DNA of 64,000 nt from positions 48,668-112,667 of the forward strand of contig NZ_JIAG01000012.1 of the NCBI RefSeq assembly GCF_000688395.1, written 5' to 3'. Position numbers and translations under genes: made by a program. Positions 1-8,886 of this stretch are shown here, piece by piece. Position 1 is the stretch's first letter. Each line of letters begins with the position of its first letter. Source of the DNA: Haematomicrobium sanguinis DSM 21259 (GTDB taxonomy: Bacteria; Actinomycetota; Actinomycetes; Actinomycetales; Micrococcaceae). A model generated the notes under the pieces. The model worked only from the letters and a program-made list of their open reading frames with translations, searched no databases and was not told the origin of the DNA.

Positions 1-1
1 G

Positions 2-670
2 CACACCCAAGGGGCGTTTGCCGATGTAGCGGTGTTGCCGGCGCGAATGTTGCGCCCGCTACCGGACGGGCTGGATTTGCGTTTGGCCGCGCTGGCCGAG
101 CCCGCGTCGGTGGCCTGGCATGCGGTGGCGCGCTCCGGCGGAGTTGCCGGGAAAAATGTTTTGGTGATCGGTGCCGGGCCGATCGGCGCGCTCATTGTGG
201 CGGTGTGCAAGCGTGCCGGAGCAGCGTCGATCACCGCGGTAGATTTGGCCGAGGTGCCGCTTGAGGTGGCGCGGCAAGTGGGGGCGGATCGGGTGTTGAA
301 GGCGCCGTCGGCGTCCGATCTTGCCGAGGTTCACGCGGATGTGACCTTTGAGTCCAGCGGCAGCGCGCGCGGACTGGATTCGGCGCTCACCGGCACTCGG
401 CGCGGCGGGGAAGTGGTCATGGTGGGTCTGTTGCCGGCAGGAGAGCAGCCGGTGCAGATTGCCAAGGCGATCTCCCGAGAACTGCGGCTTTCAGGGTCCT
501 TCCGGTTCAACGCCGAGATGGATGAGGTCCTTGCCGCGCTCGCGGACGGGAGCCTTGCTGTAGACCCGATTATTACGCATGTTTACCCGGCGGATGAAGC
601 GCTCGCCGCGTTTGCGACCGCGCGGGACTCCAGCCAATCCTCCAAGGTCCTCCTGGATTTTCAGGACTAG
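2..670 (+). CDS. Zinc-type alcohol dehydrogenase family, L-idonate 5-dehydrogenase-like (5' truncated)
   Basis: The reading frame is open from the first bases of the window, so only the last 222 residues are present. The visible part holds the NAD(P)-binding Rossmann fold with the motif VIGAGPIG, an acidic residue after the second strand (TAVDLAE) that favours NAD, and the C-terminal return to the catalytic domain. The upstream residues HTQGAFAD match the segment preceding the cofactor domain in L-idonate 5-dehydrogenases and related sorbitol dehydrogenase-like enzymes, which oxidise polyols or sugar acids. The catalytic zinc ligands lie outside the window, so the substrate is an inference. 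The next gene is convergent. Confidence 0.75.
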   Translation, partial: HTQGAFADVAVLPARMLRPLPDGLDLRLAALAEPASVAWHAVARSGGVAGKNVLVIGAGPIGALIVAVCKRAGAASITAVDLAEVPLEVARQVGADRVLKAPSASDLAEVHADVTFESSGSARGLDSALTGTRRGGEVVMVGLLPAGEQPVQIAKAISRELRLSGSFRFNAEMDEVLAALADGSLAVDPIITHVYPADEALAAFATARDSSQSSKVLLDFQD

Positions 671-699
671 CACCCGCGCGGTCGGCGGCTCGGCCGCGG

Positions 700-1050
700 C
701 TAGAAAACGAAGGAAATCAGGAGCACGGCGAGGGATGCCGCGAGCATCACGGCCGAGCCGACAATGCCCTGGCCGAAGTCCTTCACGCGCACGTGCGAGG
801 CGAGCGCGAGGGCGAAATACGCGACGATCGCAAGGATGGTCACGAGGCCGAGCACGGGAATCCAGATTCCCAGGATCAGCCCCAGTGCACCCGCAAACTT
901 GAGCGGCGCAATGAGCGGCCAGACGCGCTTGGGCAGATTGACCGTTTCAAAAGTTTGCGCGATTTGCGGGGCGGGTTTGATGCTACCGATGCCCATGAGA
1001 ATCATGAGTGCGGCCATGACGATGACGGGCCAAATCGGATCGGGGTACAT
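700..1050 (-). CDS. DoxX-like small membrane protein
   Basis: A 116-residue protein with about four hydrophobic helices and a pattern typical of the DoxX/DoxD-like family (N-terminal helix, then KPAPQIAQTFETVNLP and a central GALGLILG helix). Family members are inner-membrane proteins, sometimes tied to redox or thiol metabolism, but no specific role can be assigned here. ATG at 1050 is preferred because an AGGAC sequence lies about 7 bases upstream; a GTG six codons further upstream (1068) is possible. It is divergent from the TetR gene and shares the 1051-1249 intergenic region, so the same repressor could control it. Confidence 0.7.
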   Translation of the reverse strand: MYPDPIWPVIVMAALMILMGIGSIKPAPQIAQTFETVNLPKRVWPLIAPLKFAGALGLILGIWIPVLGLVTILAIVAYFALALASHVRVKDFGQGIVGSAVMLAASLAVLLISFVF

Positions 1051-1210
1051 TGTCGGTGTCCTGTTCACTAGGTTGCGAGGTTCCGGGCGGGTTGCCCGGA
1101 TGTTCGGCTACATCAAGCGTGTCGCGGGCAAAAACATTCCCCGGGATGCTTGCGAGCCGGAGCGCATTGGGCGAGTTTGCGTGCGGATGTGAGCGATCGC
1201 ACAACCAGGT

Positions 1211-1231
1211 AGTTTGCACAGTGTGCAAACT
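1211..1231. promoter_or_regulatory. Perfect 21-bp palindrome, probable TetR operator
   Basis: Ten-base arms AGTTTGCACA and TGTGCAAACT flank a single central G with no mismatch. The palindrome lies 18 bp before the GTG start of the adjacent TetR gene and overlaps a possible -35 (TTGCAC, 1214-1219) that sits 16 bp from a CATAGT -10 like sequence. This is the layout expected for autorepression of the regulator and of the exporter downstream. Operator function is inferred from position and symmetry. Confidence 0.7.
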
Positions 1232-1249
1232 TGCCCATAGTGTAGGAGT

Positions 1250-1873
1250 GTGAGTGAATCAGCTGTCACCGGGCGCCGCGAACTCAACCGCGAACGTACC
1301 CGCTCCGCCATTGTGCAGGCCGCCTTCGACCTAGGCGCGTCCGGATACGAAAACTTGACCGCCGACGCGGTGGCCGAACGCGCCGAAATCTCCCGGCGTA
1401 CCTTCTTTAACTACTTTTCCTCGGTGGATGAGGCCATCATGGCGCCGGTGCGGGATTTCCTGGAAAGCGCCATTTCCCGCTTGTCTGCCCGGCCCGCAGA
1501 GGAAGATCTGCTCGAGGCCGTGCTCTCGGCGCTCGCCGAAGACATCGACGATGAGAGCTTCACCACCGTGTGCACGCTCATGGTGACCGCCCAAGACCGG
1601 CCGAGCCTAGAGCGCTACGAACTGCAAATGTGGCATGAGGCCCAATCCAGGCTCCAAGAGGGCCTGCGCTCCCGCTTCCCCGCCGACGTGGACGAGCTTT
1701 TCTTGGCCACCGCCGCCGCCGCGATTTTCAGTTGCGGCAAGACCGCCATGGACTGCGCCGCCTCCCGGTATGACGGCTCCAACCCCATAGATATGCAAGA
1801 TTTCCGTTCCAACCTCATCCGCTCCATCCAGGCGCTCCGCTCTGGATTCACTTCCCCCACCTCGAGGAGTTAG
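1250..1873 (+). CDS. TetR/AcrR family transcriptional regulator
   Basis: A 207-residue TetR-type repressor. Residues about 10-60 form the helix-turn-helix domain, with the recognition-helix signature ISRRTFFNYFSS; the remaining helices form the ligand-binding and dimerisation domain, which has no recognisable ligand signature. The gene lies 2 bp upstream of an MMPL exporter and directly downstream of a 21-bp perfect palindrome, so it most likely represses its own operon and responds to an exported compound. The GTG start at 1250 has an AGGAG only one base upstream, too close for a normal ribosome site, so a leaderless transcript from the putative promoter at 1214-1241 is plausible. Confidence 0.9.
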   Translation: MSESAVTGRRELNRERTRSAIVQAAFDLGASGYENLTADAVAERAEISRRTFFNYFSSVDEAIMAPVRDFLESAISRLSARPAEEDLLEAVLSALAEDIDDESFTTVCTLMVTAQDRPSLERYELQMWHEAQSRLQEGLRSRFPADVDELFLATAAAAIFSCGKTAMDCAASRYDGSNPIDMQDFRSNLIRSIQALRSGFTSPTSRS

Positions 1874-1875
1874 AC

Positions 1876-4443
1876 GTGGCTACTTTTCTTTACCGACTAG
1901 GCAAGTCCGCGGCCGCCCAGCGCTGGTGGTTTATCGCGGTGTGGGCGCTCATTGTTATTGCCGTCGCCTCCAGTGCGCTGAGCCTAGGCAAGGGGTTCAA
2001 AGACAACTTTGAACTCCCCGGCACACCCGGGCAAGAAGTCTTGAATGATTTGGAGAAGAAGTTCCCGGACTCCACCGGCGGGCTCGGCGTCATCTCCTTC
2101 TCCACTAGTGACGGTAAGGCGTTCACTGCTGAGCAGCGCGAGTCCATCACCAGCGCGCTGGAAGAGATTGGCCGTCAGGACACGGTGCAAGCGGTCGCCA
2201 ACCCGTTTGAGGTGCAGCAGCAACTCGATGGTGCCGCCGAAAAAATTGCCAGCGGCCAGCAAGAGCTCGATAAGGCCAAGGCCGAGGTTGCGCAGGGCCA
2301 ACAGCAACTAGATCAGCAAAAGCCAGTCCTGGATGCGGCCAAACAGCAGATCGATGCCGCCAAGACGCAAATCCAGCAATTGCGCGACGCCGGGCAGAGC
2401 GCCGCCGCCGATGCCGCCGCCGCCCAACTGGCGCCGCGAGAGCAGCAATATCAGCAGGGTCAAGCGCAGTATGACCAGGCGAAGAAGCAGCTCGATGAGG
2501 CAAACACCCAGATCGCCGAAAACACCGAAAAACTTCGCCAGGGCGAAGCGCAGCAAACCATCACCGAAGGGTACCGCACGGTCAACGCGGAGGGGGATGT
2601 CGCCTACGCCCAGGTGGTGTTCACCGACGCGCTGCAAAATCTGACTGCGGAACAACGCGACGCGGTCAAGGAAGCGGCGAACACGGCCCAGGGCAATGGG
2701 GTCGAGGTCAATCTCAGCCAAGAAATCGTCCAAGAGATCTCGCTCTTTGGCCCCTCCGAGGCGATCGGTGTCGCGGTCGCGGTAGCGGTCCTGCTCATCA
2801 TGCTCGGCACCTTAATCGCGGCCGGACTCCCGCTGCTGATGGCGCTGGTGGGCGTCGCGGTCGGGGTAGGCGGAACCTATGTGCTCACTGCCTGGGTGGA
2901 AATGGGGTCCATGACCTCGGTTCTCGGCCTCATGTTGGGGCTCGCAGTGGGTATCGACTACTCGCTGTTTATTGTGAACCGACACCGCAACCAGTTGCTG
3001 GGCGGCATGGACCTGCGCGAGTCCATAGCCCGCGCCATTGGCACCTCCGGCAACGCGGTGCTGTTTGCTGGAATCACCGTCATCATCGCGCTCATTGCGC
3101 TCGCGGTGCCCGGGATCCCGTTCCTTTCGCTCATCGGCTATTCCGGTGCGGCAACCGTTGCGGTGGCCGTCCTGGTGGCCATCACGCTCACACCGGCGCT
3201 CTTGTCCCTGATTGGTACACGCATCCTCTCCAAGCGCCAGTGGGCCAAGGTTGGCAGCGAACCGGTAGGCGAAGACGGCGAAGTGGTCCACACCCCGCGC
3301 CGCAGTTGGGCGAACGTCACGACCAAGCATCCCTGGCTCGTGGGCATCGCCACGATCGTGGTTCTCGGCGTCGCGGCCATCCCGGCCGCCTCGCTCCGCT
3401 TGGCCCTGCCCGACGGCGGGTTCGAACCAGCCGAAAGCACCGCGTACAAGTCCTATAAGAGCATTGAGGACAACTTCGGTGCCGGCTACAACGCGCCGCT
3501 CTTGATGGTGGTGGATCTGCCCCAGGGCTCCAACGAAACCACCGGCACTCAGACGTTGGCGCAGGTCGCTACCCAGGTCAGGGACCGCTACGACATTGCC
3601 GCCATTACCCCCGGTGGTTTCAACGCCGACTACAGCACCGCCACTTTGCGCATCATCCCGACCACCGGTCCCTCGGATGAGGCGACAGAGAAGCTCGTGC
3701 AGGACATGCGCACCTCGCTCGGCGAGATAGGCGCCCAAACCGACACCACGGTCAAGATCACCGGCGTGCCGGTGATTCAAATCGATGTCTCCGAGAAACT
3801 CACCGAAGCGCTGCCCGTGTACTTGAGTGTCGTCGTCGGACTTTCCTTGGTGTTGATGCTGTTGGTATTCCGCTCCATCCTGGTGCCCATTGTTGCGACC
3901 ATCGGTTTTGTTCTCACCATCGGTGCCACGTTTGGCGCGGTGGTTGCGGTCTATAGCTGGGGCTGGCTGCCGGACCTGTTCGGCGTGCACAACCCGGGGC
4001 CCATCCTGAGTTTTGCGCCGCTCATTCTGACCGGTGTGCTCTTCGGGCTGGCGATGGACTACCAAATGTTCCTGGTATCCGGGATGCGTGAATCCTTTGT
4101 GCACGGTGCCGGCGCGCGGCAATCGGTCGTTGACGGTTTCAACCACGGTTCCCGGGTGGTCACCGCGGCTGCGATCATCATGATCTCGGTGTTTGCCGGC
4201 TTCATTTTCGCGCACCTGGCCATGGTGCGGCCGCTCGGGTTGGGGCTGGCGTTCGGTGTGCTGGTGGATGCGTTCATTGTCCGCATGACCTTTACCCCCG
4301 CTGTCATGACCTTGCTCGGCAAGTGGGCGTGGTGGATCCCGCGCTGGCTCGACCGCATTCTGCCCGATGTGGATGTGGAGGGCGCGAAGCTCAGTAAGCC
4401 CGGGGCGAACAGTACTCGCGGACGCCACGCCCAAACCGTGTGA
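1876..4443 (+). CDS. MMPL/RND-family transporter with periplasmic coiled coil
   Basis: An 855-residue integral membrane protein of the MMPL branch of the RND superfamily. One helix near residues 17-37 is followed by a large extracytoplasmic loop containing a Gln/Ala/Lys-rich coiled coil (about residues 116-229, repeats of the type GQQELDKAKAEV). Helix bundles follow near 294-450 and 645-825, separated by a second extracytoplasmic domain. The conserved GIDYSLF and AMDYQMFL segments in the two bundles correspond to the proton-relay Asp-Tyr pairs of MMPL proteins. A GAGGAG site sits 6 bases before the GTG start. Co-transcription with the TetR gene suggests inducible export of lipids or toxic compounds; the substrate is unknown. 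Confidence 0.88.
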   Translation: MATFLYRLGKSAAAQRWWFIAVWALIVIAVASSALSLGKGFKDNFELPGTPGQEVLNDLEKKFPDSTGGLGVISFSTSDGKAFTAEQRESITSALEEIGRQDTVQAVANPFEVQQQLDGAAEKIASGQQELDKAKAEVAQGQQQLDQQKPVLDAAKQQIDAAKTQIQQLRDAGQSAAADAAAAQLAPREQQYQQGQAQYDQAKKQLDEANTQIAENTEKLRQGEAQQTITEGYRTVNAEGDVAYAQVVFTDALQNLTAEQRDAVKEAANTAQGNGVEVNLSQEIVQEISLFGPSEAIGVAVAVAVLLIMLGTLIAAGLPLLMALVGVAVGVGGTYVLTAWVEMGSMTSVLGLMLGLAVGIDYSLFIVNRHRNQLLGGMDLRESIARAIGTSGNAVLFAGITVIIALIALAVPGIPFLSLIGYSGAATVAVAVLVAITLTPALLSLIGTRILSKRQWAKVGSEPVGEDGEVVHTPRRSWANVTTKHPWLVGIATIVVLGVAAIPAASLRLALPDGGFEPAESTAYKSYKSIEDNFGAGYNAPLLMVVDLPQGSNETTGTQTLAQVATQVRDRYDIAAITPGGFNADYSTATLRIIPTTGPSDEATEKLVQDMRTSLGEIGAQTDTTVKITGVPVIQIDVSEKLTEALPVYLSVVVGLSLVLMLLVFRSILVPIVATIGFVLTIGATFGAVVAVYSWGWLPDLFGVHNPGPILSFAPLILTGVLFGLAMDYQMFLVSGMRESFVHGAGARQSVVDGFNHGSRVVTAAAIIMISVFAGFIFAHLAMVRPLGLGLAFGVLVDAFIVRMTFTPAVMTLLGKWAWWIPRWLDRILPDVDVEGAKLSKPGANSTRGRHAQTV

Positions 4444-4462
4444 GCGGGTCGAAAGTGAGAGA

Positions 4463-6202
4463 ATGAGGAGCGTGTGTGCTCCACTAGATGAACCCGTTCT
4501 CTCTCGCGCCGGCTTGCCCGAGCGGGTGGCGCGCATCGACCTCGGGGCCATTCAAGCCAACGTGGAGCGAATCCGTAGCATGGTCTCGCCCAGCCGGGTG
4601 ATGGCGGTGGTCAAAGCCAACGGTTACGGGCACGGCATGGTTCCGGTTGCGCAGGCCGCCATCCGAGGCGGTGCGGCGTGGCTGGGCACCGCCCACGTCA
4701 GCGAAGCCGTCGAGCTACGCGGTGCCGGGGTGAGCGTCCCGATTTTGACCTGGTTGCACACCAGTGAAACCGATTTTGACGCTGCCATTCGATCCGGGAT
4801 CGATGTCGCCACGTCGGGCTGGGAGCTGGCGCACATCGCGCAAGCGGCGCGTCGGCTGGAGCAGCCGGCCCGGGTCCAACTCAAGATCGATACCGGGCTT
4901 GGCCGGAACGGTGCCACCGCTGAGAATTGGGATGCCTTGCTCGGTCAGGCGCTGGAGCTACAAGAATCCGGCTTGATCCGCGTCACCGGAATTTTTTCTC
5001 ACCTGGCTGTGGCCGATGAGCCGCACCGCACCGAGACCGATGAACAGCTCGCGAAATTTCATGAAGCCATCGCGATGGCAGAGGATGCCGGGCTAGATGT
5101 GGAAGTGCGCCATCTGGCCAACACCCCGGCGGCGCTGTCCCGCCCCGATACGCACTTTGATTTGGTGCGCGTGGGTATTGGCATGTACGGGCTCTCGCCC
5201 TTTGAACATTTGAGCCCGGCGGATTTGGGGCTCGTCCCGGCGATGACGCTGGCGACCGTTGTTGCCAACGCGAAAAACGTTCCCGCCGGGCACGGCGTGT
5301 CTTATGGGCTGCGATACACCACACCGGAAGCAACCACACTGGTCCTGATTCCCCTCGGTTATGCCGACGGCATTCCGCGTTCCGCGTCCGGCGGTCCCGT
5401 ACTGGTGGACGGGCACAAACGTGCGGTGGTCGGCACCATCGCGATGGACCAGCTGGTGGTGGATATGGGCCGCGCCTACGAGAATCCGGGCGACCTTGTG
5501 GGCAGCGAGGCCATCCTCTTCGGCGCCGACGGCGAGCAGCCGCTAGCCGACGAATGGGCGCGGGCCGCGGGAACCATCAACTATGAAATCGTCACCAGGA
5601 TCGGTCCGCGGGTCACCCGCGAATTTGTGAATTCTGCCGAGCCGCAGACGCCGGGCGAGGCGCAGTGGCAGATCACGGTCTCGACGGACTCCCTGGAGCA
5701 AACACAATCCGTTGCCGCCCAGTTTGCTCAAGCGTTACGGCCGGGCGACCTCATCATCCTCGATGGGGAACTCGGCGCCGGCAAGACCACCTTCACCCAG
5801 GGGCTCGGTGCGGGGTTGGGCGTGGAAGACGGAATCATTTCGCCGACCTTTGTGCTCCAGCGGGTGCACCGCTCGCTTCGCGGCGGCCCCGACCTCATCC
5901 ACGTTGACGCCTACCGGTTGGGCGAGGATCCGGATGCGCTCGATAGCCTCGATTTGGAATCAACCTTGGATACCTCCGTCACGGTCGTGGAGTGGGGGAA
6001 GGAACGCGTGGAGTATTTGACGCCAAATTTTGTTCAGGTATCGCTGCGGCGCGAGACGGCATCGCCCGGTCACACCCATCCCGCCGACGCCGAGGTTCAA
6101 ACCGACTTTTCCGCCGAAGACGAGGACCAACGCACCATCACTTTCCGTGCCTTCGGTGAGCGCTGGCGCGGCAAACCGCCGCAGTTGACGGGCGCGGAGT
6201 AA
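4463..6202 (+). CDS. alr-tsaE: Alanine racemase fused to TsaE (t6A ATPase)
   Basis: A 579-residue bifunctional protein. Residues about 15-395 are a PLP-dependent alanine racemase, with the PLP lysine in VVKANGYG (K51) and the catalytic tyrosine in HGVSYG (Y281); it makes D-alanine for peptidoglycan. Residues about 400-575 are TsaE, the P-loop ATPase of the t6A37 tRNA complex, with GELGAGKTTF near residue 435, then SPTF, HVDAYRL and VVEWG. The linker is short and both active sites look intact. Its downstream neighbours tsaB and rimI-tsaD supply the partner subunits. ATG 4463 is chosen 19 bp after the MMPL stop; GTG 4472 is an alternative. Similar Alr-TsaE fusions are known in actinobacteria. 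Confidence 0.93.
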   Translation: MRSVCAPLDEPVLSRAGLPERVARIDLGAIQANVERIRSMVSPSRVMAVVKANGYGHGMVPVAQAAIRGGAAWLGTAHVSEAVELRGAGVSVPILTWLHTSETDFDAAIRSGIDVATSGWELAHIAQAARRLEQPARVQLKIDTGLGRNGATAENWDALLGQALELQESGLIRVTGIFSHLAVADEPHRTETDEQLAKFHEAIAMAEDAGLDVEVRHLANTPAALSRPDTHFDLVRVGIGMYGLSPFEHLSPADLGLVPAMTLATVVANAKNVPAGHGVSYGLRYTTPEATTLVLIPLGYADGIPRSASGGPVLVDGHKRAVVGTIAMDQLVVDMGRAYENPGDLVGSEAILFGADGEQPLADEWARAAGTINYEIVTRIGPRVTREFVNSAEPQTPGEAQWQITVSTDSLEQTQSVAAQFAQALRPGDLIILDGELGAGKTTFTQGLGAGLGVEDGIISPTFVLQRVHRSLRGGPDLIHVDAYRLGEDPDALDSLDLESTLDTSVTVVEWGKERVEYLTPNFVQVSLRRETASPGHTHPADAEVQTDFSAEDEDQRTITFRAFGERWRGKPPQLTGAE

Positions 6203-6205
6203 CGC

Positions 6206-6868
6206 ATGCACCTGGCCATTGATACCTCCGCTACCGCAAGCGCCGCACTCATTTCCAACGGCATCGTCCTGGCCGAAACCTCCACCCAGGACACCCGTTC
6301 GCACTCCGAAGTGAGCGTGCCACAGGTCGCCGCCGTTTTGGCCGAGGCCGGGGTGGGTCCAGAACGCCTCGACGGCATTTTTGTGTCGGTGGGACCCGGG
6401 CCGTTCACGGGTTTGCGAGTGGGCATCGCCGAGGCGCGGGTCCTTTCCGAAGTGTGGGGTGTGCCCCTCTACGGGGTGATGGCGCACTATGCGCTTGCCT
6501 GGGACGTCATGGCATCCGGTCACAGCGCGCCATTCTTGATCGTCACCGACGCGCGCCGCCGCGAGGTGTATTGGAGCGCGTTTTCTGCCGAAGGCACTCT
6601 GCTCGACGGGCCACACGTGAGCGCACCCACCGAGGTGCCGTCGAGCTACGCGCACTACCGGGCCTTCGGGTTTGGCGCCGGACTCTATCCGGACGCCTTC
6701 CACGTGGACCCAGACTTTGCACACCGCCAACCCGGCGCCGCATCGCTGGGGCGTTATGGCCAGGGTGCGCTTGCGGCCGGCATCGCGTTGCCCGGCACTG
6801 AACCGTTGTACTTACGCGACTCGGACGCGAAGATCCCCGCGGCCCGGAAACTCGGGGGAAAAGCATGA
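6206..6868 (+). CDS. tsaB: TsaB, t6A biosynthesis scaffold subunit
   Basis: A 220-residue ASKHA-fold protein starting [10 protein letters not shown], with [17 protein letters not shown] near residue 55 typical of TsaB (YeaZ). TsaB dimerises with TsaD and, with TsaE and ATP, transfers threonylcarbamoyl onto adenosine 37 of ANN-decoding tRNAs. It lies 3 bp after alr-tsaE and overlaps rimI-tsaD by 4 bp (ATGA), so the three genes are probably translated together. Length is normal for the family. Confidence 0.93.
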   Translation: MHLAIDTSATASAALISNGIVLAETSTQDTRSHSEVSVPQVAAVLAEAGVGPERLDGIFVSVGPGPFTGLRVGIAEARVLSEVWGVPLYGVMAHYALAWDVMASGHSAPFLIVTDARRREVYWSAFSAEGTLLDGPHVSAPTEVPSSYAHYRAFGFGAGLYPDAFHVDPDFAHRQPGAASLGRYGQGALAAGIALPGTEPLYLRDSDAKIPAARKLGGKA

Positions 6869-8535
6869 TGAACGACGGCGTGAGGTCGCCTTCCGCGGTT
6901 CGCTTCCGGAGCATGCAACTCGCCGATATCCACGTGGTGCATGATCTGGAAACCGAGCTCTTCCCCCATGATGCGTGGCCGCTGGCACTGTTTCATTCCG
7001 AGCTCACCCATGAGGACACCCGCTGGTATTGGGTGGTCGAATCCGAGGCGGAACCCGGGCGAGTCATCGGCTATGCGGGGCTCATGTACCTGTCCCCGAT
7101 TGCCGATATTCAAACCATCGCGGTGCACCCGGATTATGAGGGTCAGGGCATCGGGAGCAGCCTGTTGCAGCGGATGATTTCCGAAAGCATTCGCCGCGGT
7201 GCCGAAGCGATCATGCTTGAGGTGCGCAAGGACAATGAGCGGGCTACTCGGCTTTACGAGCGTTTTGGCTTTGAAACGATCGGCGAAAGGCCGCGATATT
7301 ACGGCGACGGCGCAGACGCGGCGGTCATGCGGAAGGAACTCGGCGCAGAGCAAGCGGCTTCGAACGCGCAAGGGGACGCGACCGGCCCCGCTGCCGTCGA
7401 TTCGACGCCCGCTGTCCCCGCGCTGCCCCGGGAACCGCTGATTTTGGGTATTGAAACCTCGTGCGATGAGACGGGCGTGGGTATTGTGCGTGGCACCGCG
7501 CTGCTCGCGAATGTGGTGGCGTCCTCCATGGAACTGCACGTACCATACGGCGGGGTGATCCCGGAGATCGCGGCCCGCGCGCACTTGGACGCCCTGACTC
7601 CGACCATTGCCGAGGCGTTGAACCAGGCGGATGTGGCGCTGGAGGACCTCGATGCGATAGCCGTCACGAGCGGTCCAGGGTTGGCCGGTGCGCTCATGGT
7701 CGGTGTCGCCGGAGCCAAGGCGCTGGGCTTGGCCACCGGGAAGCCGCTCTATGGACTCAACCACCTGGTCGGTCACATCGCCGTGGGCTTGCTGGATGCC
7801 GGCGTCGAGACATTGCCGCCCCACCTTGGCGCACTCTTGGTTTCCGGCGGCCACACCGAGATCCTGAAGGTTAATTCGTTGACCGAGGATGTCGAGCTGT
7901 TGGGGTCGACCATAGACGATGCGGCCGGCGAAGCATATGACAAGGTGGCCCGCATCCTCGGCCTGGACTACCCGGGTGGGCCGGCGATCGACAAACTCGC
8001 CAGAGACGGGGACCCGAAAGCATTCACCTTCCCGCGAGCCCTGTCCCTGCCGAAATTTATGGGTAGCGCCGAGAACCCGGGTAAGCACCGCTACGACTTC
8101 TCCTTCAGCGGGCTCAAGACCGCGGCGCTACGGGCCGTGGAACAGTTTGAGGCGCGCGGCCTGCCGGTCCCGGCCGCCGATATCGCGGCAAGTTTCCAGG
8201 AGGCAGTTGCGGATGTGCTCACCTGCAAGACGATTCTCGCCGCCCAAGAAAACGGCATCGATGCGCTGCTCCTGGGTGGGGGAGTGGCCGCGAATTCGCG
8301 CATCCGCTCGCTGTTGGCCGAGCGCTGCGCCGAGGCCGGCATTGAGCTCATCACCCCGCCCATCGCGCTCTGCACAGACAACGGCGCGATGATCGCAACC
8401 CTCGGCGCGCAAGTGATGTCGGCCGGCGTTGCCCCGAGCGGACTCAATTTCGAATCCGACCCCTCCCAGCCAGTCACCGAAATCACCACCACCCCCCAAT
8501 CGACTGTGCAGAACACGCACGCGACACGCCGTTAA
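6865..8535 (+). CDS. rimI-tsaD: RimI acetyltransferase fused to TsaD
   Basis: A 556-residue fusion. Residues about 8-155 are a GNAT acetyltransferase of the RimI type (acetyl-CoA loop [14 protein letters not shown] near 86-100), which acetylates the N-terminus of ribosomal protein S18. After an Ala/Pro linker, residues from about 192 are TsaD (Kae1/YgjD), starting [14 protein letters not shown], with the metal-binding HLVGH and SGGHTE segments and a C-terminal [13 protein letters not shown]. TsaD catalyses the transfer step of t6A synthesis. The last dozen codons ([12 protein letters not shown]) and the stop come from intergenic repeat B1, so the native C-terminus has been extended. RimI-TsaD fusions are known in actinobacteria. 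Confidence 0.94.
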   Translation: MMNDGVRSPSAVRFRSMQLADIHVVHDLETELFPHDAWPLALFHSELTHEDTRWYWVVESEAEPGRVIGYAGLMYLSPIADIQTIAVHPDYEGQGIGSSLLQRMISESIRRGAEAIMLEVRKDNERATRLYERFGFETIGERPRYYGDGADAAVMRKELGAEQAASNAQGDATGPAAVDSTPAVPALPREPLILGIETSCDETGVGIVRGTALLANVVASSMELHVPYGGVIPEIAARAHLDALTPTIAEALNQADVALEDLDAIAVTSGPGLAGALMVGVAGAKALGLATGKPLYGLNHLVGHIAVGLLDAGVETLPPHLGALLVSGGHTEILKVNSLTEDVELLGSTIDDAAGEAYDKVARILGLDYPGGPAIDKLARDGDPKAFTFPRALSLPKFMGSAENPGKHRYDFSFSGLKTAALRAVEQFEARGLPVPAADIAASFQEAVADVLTCKTILAAQENGIDALLLGGGVAANSRIRSLLAERCAEAGIELITPPIALCTDNGAMIATLGAQVMSAGVAPSGLNFESDPSQPVTEITTTPQSTVQNTHATRR

Positions 8536-8572
8536 AGCGTGCATTTTCTGCACAGTCGACTTCCAGTGTGCA
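8498..8572 (+). repeat. Palindromic repeat family B, copy B1
   Basis: A 75-bp unit starting AATCGACTGTGCAGAA and ending near AGTGTGCA. A 14-bp outer stem (TCGACTGTGCAGAA, 8500-8513, with its complement at 8546-8559) encloses a conserved core containing GCGACACGCCGTTAAAG; a short tail TTCCAGTGTGC follows. It shares nearly the whole 75 bp with the copies at 28400, 32050 and (inverted) 33239. This copy overlaps the end of rimI-tsaD and supplies its stop codon (TAA, 8533-8535). It can also act as a transcription stop. Confidence 0.9.
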
Positions 8573-8658
8573 CTTTCCAGGGCCAGCTGACCCCACCTGC
8601 CGCCTCGGCGAAGGGGGACGGGGGCAGAGGCAGTGAGCGCGGGTGCGCCTTGGTGAGG

Positions 8659-8705
8659 AACGACGGCGGTGCGTCGCCTTAAGAAGGCAACGCACCGCCG
8701 TCGTG
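8659..8705. repeat. Inverted repeat family H, copy H1
   Basis: A hairpin with 22-base arms beginning AACGACGGCGGTGCG, one internal mismatch and a 3-base loop. The arm resembles the arms of H2 (28525-28589) and the single arm H3 (63531-63555): all share ACGACGGCG followed by GTG and end in CACCT or GCCTT. It has no U-tract. Confidence 0.75.
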
Positions 8706-8723
8706 CTTCAGCAAGCACCCTCC

Positions 8724-8790
8724 CTCGACTGTGTAGCAGTTAATGCCCATGACACCGCTCAACATGGGCATTAACTGCTACATAGTCGAG
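8724..8790. repeat. Long hairpin C (27-bp arms)
   Basis: Arms at 8724-8750 and 8764-8790 pair over 27 bp with one mismatch; the loop is 13 bases. The outer end CTCGACTGTG resembles the outer stem of family B, while the inner part (AGCAGTTAATGCCCAT) is unique in this window. It lies between the t6A operon and asp23. Confidence 0.85.
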
Positions 8791-8886
8791 GTGTGAGGTA
8801 GATCACATAAACTGAGCGTGACGATTGCGCACCGGCGCACGTCTTATCTATGTCAGCAAGTACATCTCGCGAAAGGGACGTAAACA

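Larger units (their letters stand above)
8536..8886. other. Gene-free spacer of 351 bp with three hairpins
   Basis: No plausible protein gene is seen. It holds the right half of repeat B1, hairpin H1 (8659-8705), the very long hairpin C (8724-8790) and, after 8790, the probable promoter and leader of the asp23 gene (an AAAGGGA ribosome site at about 8874-8880). Three unrelated large hairpins in one spacer is unusual; they could be stacked terminators that insulate the t6A operon from the stress operon. Confidence 0.75.

Noticed and set aside
2812..4551. Open frame of 579 codons antisense to the MMPL exporter
   Set aside because: Its composition (His/Arg/Asp-rich) reflects GC-rich third positions of the real gene; no family resemblance.
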